The notes under the pieces: generated by a model
Seen by the model: the letters and a program-made list of their open reading frames with translations, nothing else
The model's database searches: none
What the model was told of the DNA's origin: nothing
From: Paramecium tetraurelia
Lineage: Eukaryota; Ciliophora; Oligohymenophorea; Peniculida; Parameciidae
Direction of reading: 5' to 3'
NCBI RefSeq assembly: GCF_000165425.1
Contig: NW_001799288.1
Span: 63,740-127,739 of the forward strand
DNA: 64,000 nucleotides
Shown here: positions 1 to 13,898 of the stretch, one piece after another
Numbering within the stretch: the stretch's first letter is position 1
Layout: each line of letters begins with the position of its first letter
Program-made: the position numbers and the translations under genes

Positions 1-820
1 AAAAGTAATACAATCAAAATAAAAATACTGAGTTTATTACTATTTATAATTGAAATATACAAATTAAAATATAGGTCTTATTTTACATGTAATTTGCTCA
101 GTTTCATTAAATATTGGACAAAACTCAATGTCATTCCTTAGTGCCATGTCATTTAATTGAAATTATGATTATTATATTACAAATTGACAATTTTATTAGA
201 GAAATTGATTAATTAAATTTTCTATTTAGTATAATGAAACGTTATGATTGGATTCACTTGGAGGAAAGTTCTAATGAGTTTGCTGCATAATTCCACTAAA
301 TATATTGCATATAGAATTGATGTGGAGGGAGACATTGAAATAGAAATAAAACTGAAGAGAATGTATTGATAGTGGAATTGAAATTAAAACTTAAATCTAC
401 AAGTCCTTTCGTAAATTTAACAAATGAGATTACAGAGATTTAATTTCATTTAAATATCATTCTTATTATAAAATTCAATTTATTTAAACGAGTTCCTCAA
501 TGCTCATGATAGAAAATATTTCTAGAAAATAAATGTTAGCAAATTTCTTTTGTGAATTTGGTTAATTAAGATTCATAATGACATTGTTTAATGAGTTTTT
601 ATAAAGATGTATTGAAATGAATTGTTGTTTATTTTTTTGATTCCAGGTATCGCATTCTTGATTCTGTGAAGAGAATGCTATTAGTAATGATAAGAAATAG
701 TATGTGCAGGGTTGGATGCTGAAATCTGCAGTGCTTTTAAGAAAGTACTAGTAATTAGATAGTAATAAAACATAGAGTAACTGGAATTAAGTTTAGAAAT
801 GAACAAAATTATAGTCAAAT
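1..820. other. AT-rich region without a supported gene
   Basis: No frame holds a convincing protein. The best is a 41-codon plus-strand reading at 244-369 with no recognisable motif. The region probably contains 3' flank of the neighbouring minus-strand gene and intergenic DNA. Confidence 0.5.
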
Positions 821-1596
821 TCATTTGAGTAATAGATCCTCTATCTCTTACTTTAAATTGCCATTCCTTAATTCCTGGAGCAAGGATTTTGTGTCAGGAT
901 AAGCCTCCATTATAAGTGTCATGTCTTTGTCATCTACATTCAACATTTCTCTAATCTCTAAATCTAATTGCTTAGCCATTCTCTTACATTAGGACTGTTC
1001 GCTACGTCTGCGTGTTTACATTAAAGGCGCATCTTACTAATCTAGAAGTCTACGTTTTCTCTTTAAATTGATAAATTGGCGATCTCCACTTTGCTTTTTG
1101 ATTTCGTCATAATCCAGTACACTGTCCTCTTCTTAAGGTATGTCCTTTATCATTTTGAGGTTTAACTTCACCTTGGTGCCCTTGACCTAGACAGGCAAGT
1201 TCTAATCAGTTTTTGGTTAAGCTGGGATAGGAGGCTAAATTGGTAAAGGCATAACCATCTAAGGAAGAGGTTGTATTTGAGGCTACGGAGGCACCAATGG
1301 CATGCGCAGAGGGCCCATAGAAGCCATGGATGGAATTTATTACATTTACTGCATTTGTTGTAGTTGTTGCATCAAAAAGTATTAGGGCATATAGTTCATG
1401 CAAGGTTGCCTAGATTTTCATAATAGCATAGACAATAAAGTATAGAAGGTATAAGAATGTGGGTAAATTATGTTGTTACATACATATATTAGGGATTTGG
1501 GTAAATCATTTGGGTCTATGGAGTTGGCTACATTTGAGGGTACACTTGAGGCTTGGCTTTGAGCATTGCTAGGTAATCTTAGTTAGGAAAACTCAT
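821..1596 (-). CDS. Gln/Pro/Met-rich protein with basic C-terminal half, unknown function
   Basis: About 233 residues. The first ~110 residues are low complexity, rich in Gln, Pro and Met, with runs such as LQQMQQMQQ. The second half is charged: an acidic patch (PQEEDSVLDYDE), then a basic patch (NLKRKRRLL) that could be a nuclear localisation signal, then a helical tail. The frame is continuous only if the interval 1410-1483 is removed as an intron with perfect ends (GTATGT..CTAG). At 74 nt it is far longer than the other introns here. I do not recognise the family. Composition suggests a nuclear or RNA-associated scaffold, which is inference only. The nearest upstream gene is over 1.3 kb away. 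Confidence 0.65.
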
Positions 1597-2970
1597 TTTT
1601 CAGATATTTAAATATATCTCTAAGAATAAAACACAGATTTGATATTTAGATTTACAAAAGATATTATGCCATTTCAAAGGGGCTTATTTCATTCTCGTAC
1701 TTTAGAATTTACGTGTCCAATCCTGAATAAATGGCAATCCAAGATTAATTAAGCCAATAAATACTCATGAATCGCAGAAACTCTATCTCACAAATCGTTC
1801 CTCAGTGAATTATCCAACAACAAAAAATCGCTTTATGGGGAAATTCATAATATAAAAGCAACCATAAGAAGTTCACTAGTTTCAATAATGTATATTCATA
1901 TGTATATAGCAAAAGAAGAGCGATAGATTTTCATTTTAATCTTTGCGAAGCAGAATAAGAATTAAAAATTTAAATATTATTATTGAACAACCAAGACATG
2001 TTAATATTGCTCTCCTGGTAATAATTGATAATTTAGTACAATCTCAAAACTATTCAATATATTCAATTTCATTCGAAATAGATCATTTTAATTTCACATA
2101 AAGAAATTTGTCTTCACGAAGTTTAAACCTCTAAGAAATAAATTTATACTCCTACTAAAGTAATACTATATGAATTGAAAATGCTTTGAAGAATAAAACT
2201 GGATTAATTAACTAAAATAAATTAAGGAATTTTGTTTCAAGTACTAATCACCTCTTTATCAGTAACAACATTTGTTAAATATTGGAAGATTAGATGATTA
2301 CTTTAGTATTATTGAATTGTGAAGTCAGTGATTACATTGATTATTTTTAAATTAATAAATGAAAAATTACAATCTCCAAGGCTTGATGAGTTAGTCATAC
2401 AATTCTCATATCAAAAAGTATTAAGGGACAAGCATGTAAATCCCTCCTGATAATTTGAAGATTATTTGAATTGAATTCAATTCAGCTTCCTAAAGAATAT
2501 AATCATTAGATAAATTAATTATAAATTTAATGTACTTCTTATACTCCTATATTTTCAACTAAGGAAGATGTTTAGAGCTACAAGACAAATTAATATAACT
2601 GGCTACCAATAAGGTTCAAAAGGGAGACTGCCTTCTATCTAATTAGAGAGAAGTGATATTCATATGTGTTTTAGTGAATTTATATTGCAGTAAACTGCAT
2701 TTGTGACTATAAACAACTAAGTAAAATAGACATTAAATTTTATATATCCAAATGAGAAAATTTATATCTGATGAGGAATACAAAATACTTACTACACTCT
2801 AGGTAAATGAAGAAATTTGAGAGCAGATAAATTGTTGGCAAAATGATGGATTAATTAAAAGGAACTTTTGAAAATAGAAAATTTGCTAACTTATAATTTT
2901 TTATGAGAATAGAATTAATATATTTTAAATTTATTATTTAATTCCATAATTCAATTTTATAGAGTTTATA
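1597..2970. other. Intergenic, no supported gene
   Basis: AT-rich. A TGA-free plus-strand frame exists at about 1726-2174, but other frames there read equally well and no motif or good start was found. No RNA gene recognised. Confidence 0.45.
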
Positions 2971-5900
2971 TCATCCAATTAGTGGGTCAACTCTTCTATT
3001 ATTGAACTTTTAATAGGCAAAATATCCACCAACTCCCAGTATGGCTACTCCAAATATAACGATTAATGTAATCCACCACCATTTAGAGCTTTGGAATATA
3101 AAATAATTTTTACCTTGAATTACCATCATCAGGGTTAGGAGGATTAGGAGATCCATTAACTGATAAATAAGCATATCCGACTGTTTCAGTGAAGTCATTT
3201 AAGAGCTAAAGTGTTATGGGGACTTCATCATCTAAGGCTGATGACTTCTTTAGAATCAAAACTGGATCAGCTCTTAAATCATACTTTTCAACTAAATATT
3301 CTTCTGATTTGGAATCATAGTTTATGTTTACGTAGACACTAGGCTAGAGGATTAAAAATATATATTACATAGCTAGCTCCAGATTCTTTTATTAATAATA
3401 ATGCAAAATCGATTGGCAAAACCTTTTGGTAATTTGCACCAATATAGTGATTAAATTTAATGGATTTAACAGCCGTTGGTCTATCGGAGGGAAGGTCATA
3501 AATTCCAATAATAACAGTAGTTTCATCAGTGTAAGGGATTGCAACATGTCCGTTAACATAAGCCAATTTATCAATAGCTGGCCAAGTGCCATATGGAGTT
3601 AAAATGTATAATAATTTGGTATTTTGTTTGATAATTGAAATTGTAGTAGTTGCTTTGGAGGCATCTAGATCAAAAGCAATGACATAATGAGCAGTGTTGC
3701 TTGTTGTAACAAGGATGTTGAGTGAAAGTGTTGTTCCAGAAACTGTATTGGATATAACTCTCACTTGATAAAACTTAGTATTTTCATTAAAGTAGAATTG
3801 TTCATCTTAAAGTGTTTGAAGTTTAAACAATTCCGATGTAGTTTTTGAAAAAGCTCCTGCTGCATCATAAGCGAAATGGCAAAAGTATAGACCTTAATTG
3901 ATATCGGTAAAAACGATAGTATTGTAAGTCACACCATTGATTGAATATTTAGCAATATCAAAGTCACCAATTTACAAGAACTTACTTCCAACATATTAGT
4001 CATTTATAAGATATTTATTTGAAATAGAAAAGGTTTTTTCATCAGAAGTAAATGTTGCAACAACAATCAAGTTATCCAAAGAACTAAAGTTTTCAGGATC
4101 TGTATTTAAAATGATGAGATTCTTTTTATCTGCCAGTTATATCTTGGAGATCTTTTTAATACCGCCTATGGTTTAAGTTCCTTATTTAAATTATTGGCAC
4201 GTTTGTTGTTAGCAGGTAGCGACATAGACACCAACTTCATTTTTAGTGTTCGACCAACTTGAGAAAATATAGCTTAAATCATCTGATACAGTAAGCAATT
4301 CACAGCTTTCAGTTCCCAATCTCATATCAAATCTTGATGAAAAATTACCCTTCTTATCTTAAAATATCAATGAATTTCTAGTTTAATACACTTATCCATA
4401 GGTTCCGAAAGCAGCTCCATCTGAAATGTCATATGGCAAATCCTTTCCATCTTTCACTCTTTCAATGTTCTGTTTGATAGTTAAATTTGAACCACATTTT
4501 TTACATATAACGTGAAAACTCGTGACTTATCCATAGTACCAATCAGTTCCCATTTCAATGACCTACTCGGCTTCCTGTTTCACAAATTTAAACACTTTTT
4601 ACATGTTATCGAATTATGCTTATTTAACAATCACAGTGCTTTGAGAATTGAGGATCTTTATATTAGATTATAATTTGTAAGGTGTGTTTCCTGGGAAATT
4701 AGTAATTTCAATTCCTGCGATAGTCTCTGTGACAAATTGTGAGGAATCCAAAAATGGAGTGACATATAATTCGGCATCTGCCAAAATACTTATAAATCTA
4801 TGAATGGTGTTGTTATTAAAGTAAGCAAACATCTATTTGCTGCCATCGATAGCCATATCGAAAGTCTTGCCATCTTGATCCAATGCCTTAGTTTCTAACA
4901 CTTTATGTAGACAAATATGTGATACAACTCCAGGCTCATAAATCAAGACCACAGTTTGTTTTTGATCTTTTGCTCTTAAGAAGAGCCAGCCTGTTTAAGA
5001 GGAATAGTCTACAGTCAAAGGTTTTTACAATTTGTAATCATATAAAGGCAAGACCTTTGTTTTGTATATTCTTTAGATATGTTTATAATTGTATTCTTCT
5101 ATGAGATCCAAATCATCTTATTTCTGAACTATGAAAAAGTTTTCAGGTCCAATTGCAACTTCAATTTGTGCTCCAGGGAGAATGGTGATTTCTTTTTATA
5201 AGATAAAGGATGAAATTTTGTCATTAGAGAAGGTACCAATAAATAAGGAGGAAAGAGTCTAAATGAAAATCAATGAGGATTTAGATTTGGCATTTCCAAA
5301 CACTCTTTATGGAGTGAAATTACCTTTCACATTAAATTAAGCCAATTTGCTATCATTTATTTCGTATAATAATTAGAAAGGCATGTATCTTGAATAAATG
5401 AGTACTTTTTTTAATTTAGATTAAACTAAATAAATTTCATCTTCCAAAAAGGTCACTGAATCGATTTTATTATCTGTTGATCCATCATCCACTCTGATTG
5501 TATCAATATGCTAAACATCTCCACCTGCACTTGCATATATTTAAATTGTGTAATCAGTATCTTAATACATATAATTGATATAAAGAGTGTAGATCCACCA
5601 TGCAAAGGAGTGTTTAGTTTTATCAATAATGTGGTCCAATTAAAATTTATCGTAGTTCTTGCAGTCAGCTTCCTCATGATTTGTTAATTTGTGACTGCAT
5701 CTATAAACAAATATCTCTTTAGTTGGGATTTGGAGCAACAAATAAAATACTCCTGAATTTTCATTGACCAACACATCTGAATATTCAACATCTTTGGCAT
5801 CTGGTAAGGTGATGCCATTCAATTATAAATTCCATGCAGATTTAACAGTTAGGACTACTTTGTTATTGCCCCTTGAGTTTTGATTTCCCTGTATAGACAC

Positions 5901-7562
5901 ATATTGCAGATTTGGTCCTGAGGCTATTAAATCAATTCCAATAGGAGGAGAAGGGAGTGTTAAAGTAGCTGGCAAAGGATGACTACTTTGTTGTCTAATG
6001 GTAGTGTCACTCTGTTTCAACACTTGTACATTAAGGAGAACTTAGCATTGTTAAGATGGGTTGTCTAAAGAAATTGCTTTTAATGTATATGGCATCAATC
6101 CATCATTAACACTGTCTAAATACTTCAAACGAAGTAAGCCATTGCTGATTAAGAATCTGTGAGCAGAATTCTCGTTCACTCCCACCAAATCTGGTTCGTA
6201 AGGATTGATGATAACTTAATCAAACAAGTTTTGTGTAAATGTATATAGCTTTGATCCTGTGTCTGAATGATAAATGTAAAGGTATGTGTCTATCTTCAAA
6301 ACCAAAAACAATTAACTCATTTACACCTATAAATTTTTGTAGGAAGTAATGTTTGGTGTCCTGAATGAGAATTTTTATAAGTCATTTTCATAGAAGTTGA
6401 CTGAATTTTCAAACACTAACACCAAATGGTTGGTCACATTCCCTTCTGAGCCTATTAAATAATTAAAATCAAATCCATAACAGGGTGTCAGATATGGAGG
6501 TCTTATGTGAGTCTTTAGTTTCCACTCTAATTAGGCTGATTCGAAATACAACACATAAACACCGTTAAATGCATCCAAAACGTAAATTTCTCCATTAGGT
6601 TCTAATTAAAAATCAATTAAATAAAATTTTTATGTTGTCTCAGATGTACCCAACAATTTTGCTATAACTGTCTTTGTCAATACAGCCACAGGAGCAGGAT
6701 TTGACAATTGAAATTTGTTATCAAAACGGTAAACTTCCAATTCACAATCGTCATCCAATTTATTTTATGCCATATCTGCATGCTCAGTAGCCCATGCAGG
6801 TTCACCTCTGAATAGTAAGGCTTATCTATCTCGATTTGAATAAGTATAATTATGGAACAGTATTTTTCGATAATCTGTATGATTGTAATTATATCCTTAA
6901 GGATGCTCATTCGGGAAAAGAGCATACTGATCTGGACTTGCAATATCTACCACTATGAATCCATTGGTATAGCCCTTTGTCTAATCATCCAAGTCTTGTT
7001 GATAGCAATCTACGACAATCTTATTATTAGTCAAAAAATCTAAATCGAAACACACGAAGTTCCTTGTTTTGTTCCTGGCATTAATTTAACCCTTAAAAGC
7101 GGGAACTCTATCCATTTTTTATGGATCTCTATATAACATAATTATATATACATACCCATAAGAATAGAATACGTCAACATCTGAATTATTTTACTCTAAG
7201 AAAATAAAGTCATTCAGCCATGCTCCGTTTTCAAATGATCTGTAAGGTTTGAGACTTCTGATTATACCAATTGATGCTAACTATATGATTGCATTCTTAC
7301 GATCTCCATGACTGATAGACTCTCCTATTTCAGCAAAAGGATCGATTGTCTCAAAATAGGGACAATCATCTGTGACTTTAAATTTTAGATTATCTCCTGT
7401 GAAAAAGTACTTTCTCATATCCCATTCTTAAGTTTCGCCCACTGTAGCATACACATTGTACTGCTATTGAATAGTGTCTAATCATTAATCTTGATATTTA
7501 CCACAAACTTATGCTACAGAAGTAAATACCATTACATTTAGCAACATCAAAAATTTCCTCAT
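2971..7562 (-). CDS. Giant single-pass membrane protein, paralog 1
   Basis: About 1,495 residues. It starts with a signal peptide (MRKFLMLLNVMVFTS) followed by a short Cys-containing segment. A very long extracellular part of beta-rich character with many Asn, Thr and aromatic residues follows. Near the end come an acidic Pro/Asn linker (PNPPNPDDGN), one transmembrane helix (WITLIVIFGVAILGVGGYF) and a cytoplasmic tail of about 17 residues. Introns I can place: 24 nt near 7480, 27 nt near 7130, 28 nt near 3310 and 25 nt near 3110; the start, stop and internal frames agree with this set. The gene at 9301-13898 has the same length, order and C-terminal design, so the two are tandem paralogs. The fold is not recognised; cadherin-like or propeller-like repeats are possible. 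A surface or secretory-route receptor or adhesin is inference. Confidence 0.8.
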
Positions 7563-7818
7563 CAGGTAAGAAATCTTAATTAATTAAATAACTTAAATAT
7601 TCTATAAATCTCATTTTATATTTAATAAAAATACTTTAATACAATGAATAGAATGATTAACAAAAGCCATTTTAAAACCTAAACAAAACATTCCATCTAA
7701 GAATCAGCATTTCCAAAACATCTCAAGCATACTAACAACCAATCCATTTAAATACTATAACTTTAATACGATGTATTATATATATATCAATTAACGGGTA
7801 TCTATTGATTCCATTCTT

Positions 7819-8810
7819 TCATCCACGTATTTCATATAATCTTTACAAAAATTCCTTATAAAACTGTAATTTTAGTTTTGATAACATAATTACAAGTTTT
7901 ATCTGTAAATCTTGTTTTTGTTTTTCCAAACTTTCTGTACTTTGTAATTTAAAAATAATTTGTTTCCCAAAATGCTATGATTTGTGAAATAGCTAAAAGT
8001 AATCTTCGATATTATTACTTAAAATATTTATGGAGTGTTATCCACCACTTTAGGAGCAATCAATTTTGTCCCTATTGTGCAAAGTTCATTTATTGGAATG
8101 TCAACGTTAAACTACTTTATTTAAATATTGATACAAACAGTTTTTAGTTCAAATATTCGCCCTAAATGCACATTAAATAAACATCCTTTTTTAACCACTT
8201 CACATTACTAATATTTCTCAAACAAACACTCCATAAAAATTATTTCCCTGGTATCACATTGATTTTTTATAGAGAATATTCAATAACCATTTTGAACAGA
8301 GGCTATGTTTTTGTCTGTAGCAAGCCATGGTATTCCAATCTCTCATCCACCAATTAATTTACTAGCTATTCCATATTACATTATTAATTCTATTCATTAG
8401 ATTTTTTATTAATAATTTCAAAGTTCTTGTATCCTTCCTGTAATTATTCTAATATTATTTGACAATTTTACAATCTGAGTCTTTATATTGAATTAAGATA
8501 CTCTAATTTAAAGCTTGAATCTCTTCTTACTCTAGACTGTCTTCATATGATTTCTTTATTATGAATTTTAATTTCATATGTCCATATAATTATTTTAACT
8601 CGTTAAAATGGTCTTCATCATTGATTCTAAAGGGAGTTTGTTCTAATTTACTTTAAAATAAAAACTTGGAAGAGCTTAAGTGTAAATCTCAAAGTTTTTC
8701 CTTAATTTATTTGGAAAAAGAAGTCTTATATTTTCTATTATTTAATTAAAGGTATTGACTGAAGAGGGTAGCTTATGTATTTTGTTTTCAAAGACAACTT
8801 TAATATTCAT
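7819..8810 (-). CDS. PB1 and Nbr1-FW-like domain protein (possible selective-autophagy adaptor)
   Basis: About 298 residues after removing four introns (23, 23, 23 and 26 nt); start and stop then agree in frame. Residues 1-80 look like a PB1 domain: strand-helix opening (MNIKVVFENKIHKLP), then an acidic OPCA-like segment (PFRINDEDHFNELKQL). A helical/coiled-coil stretch follows. Residues ~170-260 resemble the four-tryptophan (FW) domain of NBR1: PGKQFLWSVCLRNISNVKW in the first strand pair and HFGKQIIFKL at the end. A short coiled coil closes the protein. NBR1 and p62 use PB1 to oligomerise and NBR1-type FW domains to bind cargo. I see no ZZ finger or UBA domain. The first intron has an atypical GTTTTT donor. 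It sits between the two giant membrane-protein paralogs on the same strand. Function is inference from domain order. Confidence 0.5.
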
Positions 8811-9300
8811 ATTTTAAAAATATTTCTTTTATAATATAGAAGTTTTTTAGGATTTATTACAATAGTGTCTATATTATCAATCTTTCTAAATTCAAATACT
8901 ATGATTAGACAAAATAAAGGTCTATAAGTGAAAACTATACATAGAATTACAATTTAGATATTATTCTAAATTATTGCTAACATTTTTCTTTATATTTGTT
9001 AAATTTAAAGTTAATTTTTATAATTTATGTCTTATGATTATTTATCATTTTTGTTATTTATTATTAAGAATAGAGTAGACTATCTATTTTCTTTTTTAGT
9101 TCTTTAATTTGTTTGATTTAGTTTTAAACCTACAATTTATATGATTTAATTGAAATTTCTAAAGACTTTATTTTTTTGGCTAAATTAGTTGTTTGATAAT
9201 AGAATTTTCATCTACAATTTCAGAGATAATAATAAGACATTATTAAATAAGAAATAGATAACAATTTAAATTAAATAACTAGATGAACATATATATTATT
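8811..9300. other. Intergenic, no gene seen
   Basis: Very AT-rich interval between the stop of the giant paralog 2 gene and the start of the PB1-FW gene. No coding or RNA signal found. Confidence 0.5.
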
Positions 9301-12300
9301 TCATTAGTTCATCAATGATACTTTTGCACTAGAAGAAACTTGTGAGCCCTTCTTAAAGAACTTAATATAAACAAAAAAGGCTCCGCCTAATATAGCAAGT
9401 CCACCTAAAATTCCTAATAATATCCAAAGCCAAACGAGGGAACTAGGGTGTAATAATTAAAGAATACCTTCCACTATCACCATCATCTGGAGGAGGAGGA
9501 GGATTATTGTTGTTAATAATTTCAAAGGCTCCCAATGCAGAACTGTAATCATTTTCAATTTACAATTCTATTATCTAAGATTGTACTTAGTCTCCGGATA
9601 CTATTTTAATTTTAGGAACATCATGGATAGTATATTTCTTGAGGACATAATTATAGGATTTGCTATCTTCTTCAATATTTGTATAGATGGAGGGCTTATA
9701 GATTTATAATAATATGTACTTCAGTCTAATTTGTAGGTTTTTAGATAACAAGGGCGAATTAAGTATTTGAAGCAAGGTGTCTGACAGTTTCTGCTCCAGA
9801 GATTGTTATCATTTTGGCTGTTGCATCAGCACTTAAGGCTGTCAGTGATGGTAATTAATAAACGCTAATCATTAGATGAGATGAATTATAATAAGGAACA
9901 GCAGCATGTCCTTATCCAACAACAAATTTATTCAAGGTTTGCATGGTTCCATAATGATTCAATAAAAATGGAACACTTGTGTCTTTTAATGGCGAACCCT
10001 TATTAAGAGGTTCACTGATATCAAATGAAAATGTGATGGCATATTGAGCAACATTGTTCGTAGTGACTATCACAGTTGCATCTAATGTGTTTGCATTAGT
10101 TACACTTTTATAGGCTCTTATTTATTAGAAATTCGTATCCGCTTTGACTGCATAATCTTTATTCAAAAATGAGGCTAGATTAAAAACTGACTGATGGTTG
10201 TCTTTTATTAGACCACCATCATTGTACATTTAAACAAAGTAAGTCTACCCAATAGCTGTTTGAATCATGATTTTCTAATAAAATGTATTTCCTTATTGGA
10301 ATTAAACAACATCAAAATCAGTAATATAGTAATCATTACTAGGTGTTAGTTTGAAGTATAATGCATCTAAAACCTTTTCATTCTTAACACTCCACTTTTG
10401 GTCTAAAGTTAATTAATAAACATGGAGAGCTCCTCTATTAGTAAGTGGATGATCTTGATCAGCATCCAAAATGTAAAGGTATGAATTTAAATATAAAACT
10501 TTAGATACTTGACTGAACTTTCCAATATTAGGAGTGTCTGATTGAATAGATGAGCATGTTAATTTGGCAATATCACAATTAACAATATATAATAGAGTAT
10601 CTGAGTTGTTAATACAAGTTACTAATATATACTCGTTTAAAGTCGTTAATTGAGTGCAATGAGTGCCAGGTTCTATCTTATGGACAAATTTAACAGTGTC
10701 ATCATCACTGTTTTAAAATACCAATGATTTAGGATCAGCCAAATAAACAACTGAATCTTTGAATGCAGCACCAGCAATAATTTCATAATTAGCAAATTAG
10801 GTTCCTTCACTACTTTTGGTCAGAGGGTTGAGGATACTGATAAGTTTACCGTCACATTATTTGCAAATGATCCCGAATTTTGTAACATGACCATAATACA
10901 ATCCATCATTAGTGAAATTCAAATATTAGGTTTTCTCAGTGGAATTGAAGTGGAATACTGTTTTGGCCAAAAGAGTAATGTTGACTCTAACAATAGATTG
11001 AGTGTTAATAAATTTAATTGGATATATTACACTTGTTTTTTAATCTGACAATGTATTAGAAATGCCTACAGCTGCTTTCATTGATGTTGTATAAGCATCA
11101 CTCAGATGACTTGGTACCAACTCCATCAATGAGTCCTTTAGGACTACTATAACCCTTTAGGTTTTCAAATCATTAAAATAAACAAACATTTATTCTTATC
11201 CAGAAGCAGCAGTTTCTAACAATTAACCATCAGGAATCAATTAATGTGTTTTTAATACTTTGTGTAATGAATTTCTATATAGGATGTTGGATTCGTAGAT
11301 TAGAATTACAGTCTCTTTCTCAATAGAATCATAGGCTCTTACGAAAAGGAATCCTGTTTCAAAAACAAAGTCTATTGTTAGTGGAGTTTATAAAGAATAT
11401 CTTCCATAGAATGGCATTGATTTCATTAGATAAATGTCATTTAAATTTTCATAATTGAATTCTTTGATGCTTTCCTTTTTCCCCTTGGAAATTATATAGA
11501 AGGTCTTTTAACCAACTGCAACTTCAACTTCGGCATCGGTTTCAATAGGAATAGCCTTTAATAACACAAAATGAGTTCTTAATTCACCCATTATCACACA
11601 ATCATCAGTCAAAACGAAGATGAATTCGCTGTTAGTGAATGAATTTCCAAATACTCTTTTTGGAGTCCAACTACAACCTGTTTAATATTCATCAATCAGA
11701 TATGCATCAATGGAATATTTGATGAGAGTTGGATTGACTCCGAAAATGGCATCTACTTCTTTTTAAGCATGTTAAACGATATAAATGGTTTATTTTAAAG
11801 CTGTGAACGAAGTAATTTTAAATTCTGGTTTTGCCTCATAAGTAACGTTGCCTATTTTCTGATGATCACCATTGTAATTACTATAGAATACGATTTCATA
11901 ATCGTTCACTTAGAATTAGAAAGTCACTACTTCTTATTCGAATGTTTTCCAATCAAATTATGAGTTTGTTCTGCTTAATTGCACTGGTAAATCAAATCGA
12001 TCCTATATCTCACAATTAGTATGATTATCGTTGTAACTATGTGATTAACAATCCCAAATAATAACACTTTTATTTTTATGTTACAAAAATAGATAGAACT
12101 TATTATTGTTATGATGATGAGGGTCAACTAAGAGATCAGCATAGGCAACATCTTTAGCATCGAACAAACTAACATTCTTAAGTTCTATTTCCCATAGAAA
12201 ATGTACTAGAACTTCAACATGGTCCTAATGAAAATCTGGGGTGATGTATTATAGATTTGGTCCAGATGCTAAATCTTAAAGTAAGAATGGTTCAGCTGGA

Positions 12301-13898
12301 TATGTGACCATGCTAGGGAAGGGATCATGACCCAAATCATAAATATTAGCATCTTCAATAGGCAACACTTAGTAATTAATTTCACTACTGCATGTTTTAG
12401 TGCCATCAGTTCCATAAAATTTGATTGTTGATTTTTCTATTTGCACTGAATTCTCGGATGCCAAATATCCATCACTCAATTCATACCTTCTGGTTAAAGT
12501 GGATGAGACTACAATAACATCAGGAGCGAAAGGATTTACTAAAATAGTTTCAGAAATCAATATCTCTGAGTGGAGTAAATAGGGCAGTTCCATATTATAC
12601 AAGTATAACTTTTATTAATGCACTACAACCACATACTTATCACTGAATGAGACTGAAACTGGAAAAGATGCTTTGAATGGTAAATGGTATCCATTCCTTT
12701 AAGCTGATGCCACAGTGATTAACAAATTGGATTCATACAAAACAGTCAAGGCCAATTCTGGATATCCATCCTCATCCAGCATCTCCACAACATCAAAACC
12801 ATAAGCTTTTTAATTGAGAGTTTGAATTGTTTTAACGTAAACCCATTATCCCTCCTCTGTCACTTGATAGACATATACTCCCTAATCAGCATCCAAAATA
12901 TAAACATCGCCATTGGGTTACACTTTGAAATCAATCAAAGTGAAATTAACAGTTTGTTTAGTGTCTGCACTTATTTTAGCTTTGTCTAATACACTAGTAT
13001 CCTTCATTGTTCCATTATCCAATCTAATTAATAAATCAATGGAGCAGTCGGTATCCAACACTGTTTAGTTTCCTGTTTCAGAATTAAAGGCTTATTGTCC
13101 TCTTAGTAGCATTCGAATAGGTTAAGGAGGTTGTGGACGATCAACTCCAACTCCGATTTGTTCTCCAGTTCCTCTTTTGTAATAAACATGATATTAGATT
13201 TTCCTTCCTTTCACTTATTTATATTATTTGCGATTGAGCACCTCTTATCTTTTGGCACCAGCAGTACCAGGATTGTCTAATTAGTCAACCTAATATAGAT
13301 AATTTTTCATTGGTTATGTAGGAGTGGCATCATTCCTTTCAGCACAATCGACTATCCATAAGTCAGGATTGATATATTCAATATCAAAACAATCTATAAT
13401 TGCATTGCTATTTGTCAATTACACCTTTTAAGAAAATGAAGGAGTCTTAGCCATATCCAATACATTTCTATATAGATTATTCCAATTTATTACCCTTATT
13501 AGTAATATATGTCGTATATGTTTTTTTTGTCATCCCATTCCAAAAATGCAAACGAGTTTGTCCACGCTCCGGAACTTGCTGTGTCGTAAGCTCTTATTGC
13601 ACCTGTCTAAATTAAAGCTATGAAGACTAATCAATTGATCATACTTCCATAATGAGGCTCTTCCTCAGATATTTAATCGAAGGCAGGATGATATCTCATA
13701 ATAGTTGAGTTTGGTATCAAAGTGTATTAAAGTCCATTTCCTGTAATTAATGAGTCTGCCCTCCATCTAATCTGTTCACCTTTCGATGTGTAATATGTAA
13801 CATTCTACTGCTTAGTCTCTACAATTGACAAATAGCATACCACACCATTGATAAGAAGATTCAATTAGCAAAATCAGTGAGATAATTCCACAAAGCAT
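9301..13898 (-). CDS. Giant single-pass membrane protein, paralog 2
   Basis: About 1,500 residues, nearly the same genomic length as the gene at 2971-7562. It begins with a signal peptide (MLCGIISLILLIESS), then a short Cys-bearing segment matching paralog 1 in position. A long beta-rich ectodomain follows, then a Pro/Asp linker (PPDDGDSG), one transmembrane helix (WLWILLGILGGLAILGGAF) and a short basic tail ending VSLMNQ. Placed introns: 22 nt near 13820, 26 nt near 13470 and 25 nt near 9455. Frame bookkeeping requires one more intron of length 3n+1 in the middle, which I did not locate. Its relation to paralog 1 rests on shared architecture. Function is unknown; a plasma-membrane or secretory-pathway role is inferred from topology. 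Confidence 0.8.

Noticed and set aside
1726-2174. TGA-free plus-strand frame of about 150 codons
   Set aside because: No start, motif or codon signal; with one stop codon in AT-rich DNA such frames arise by chance, and two other frames are equally open.
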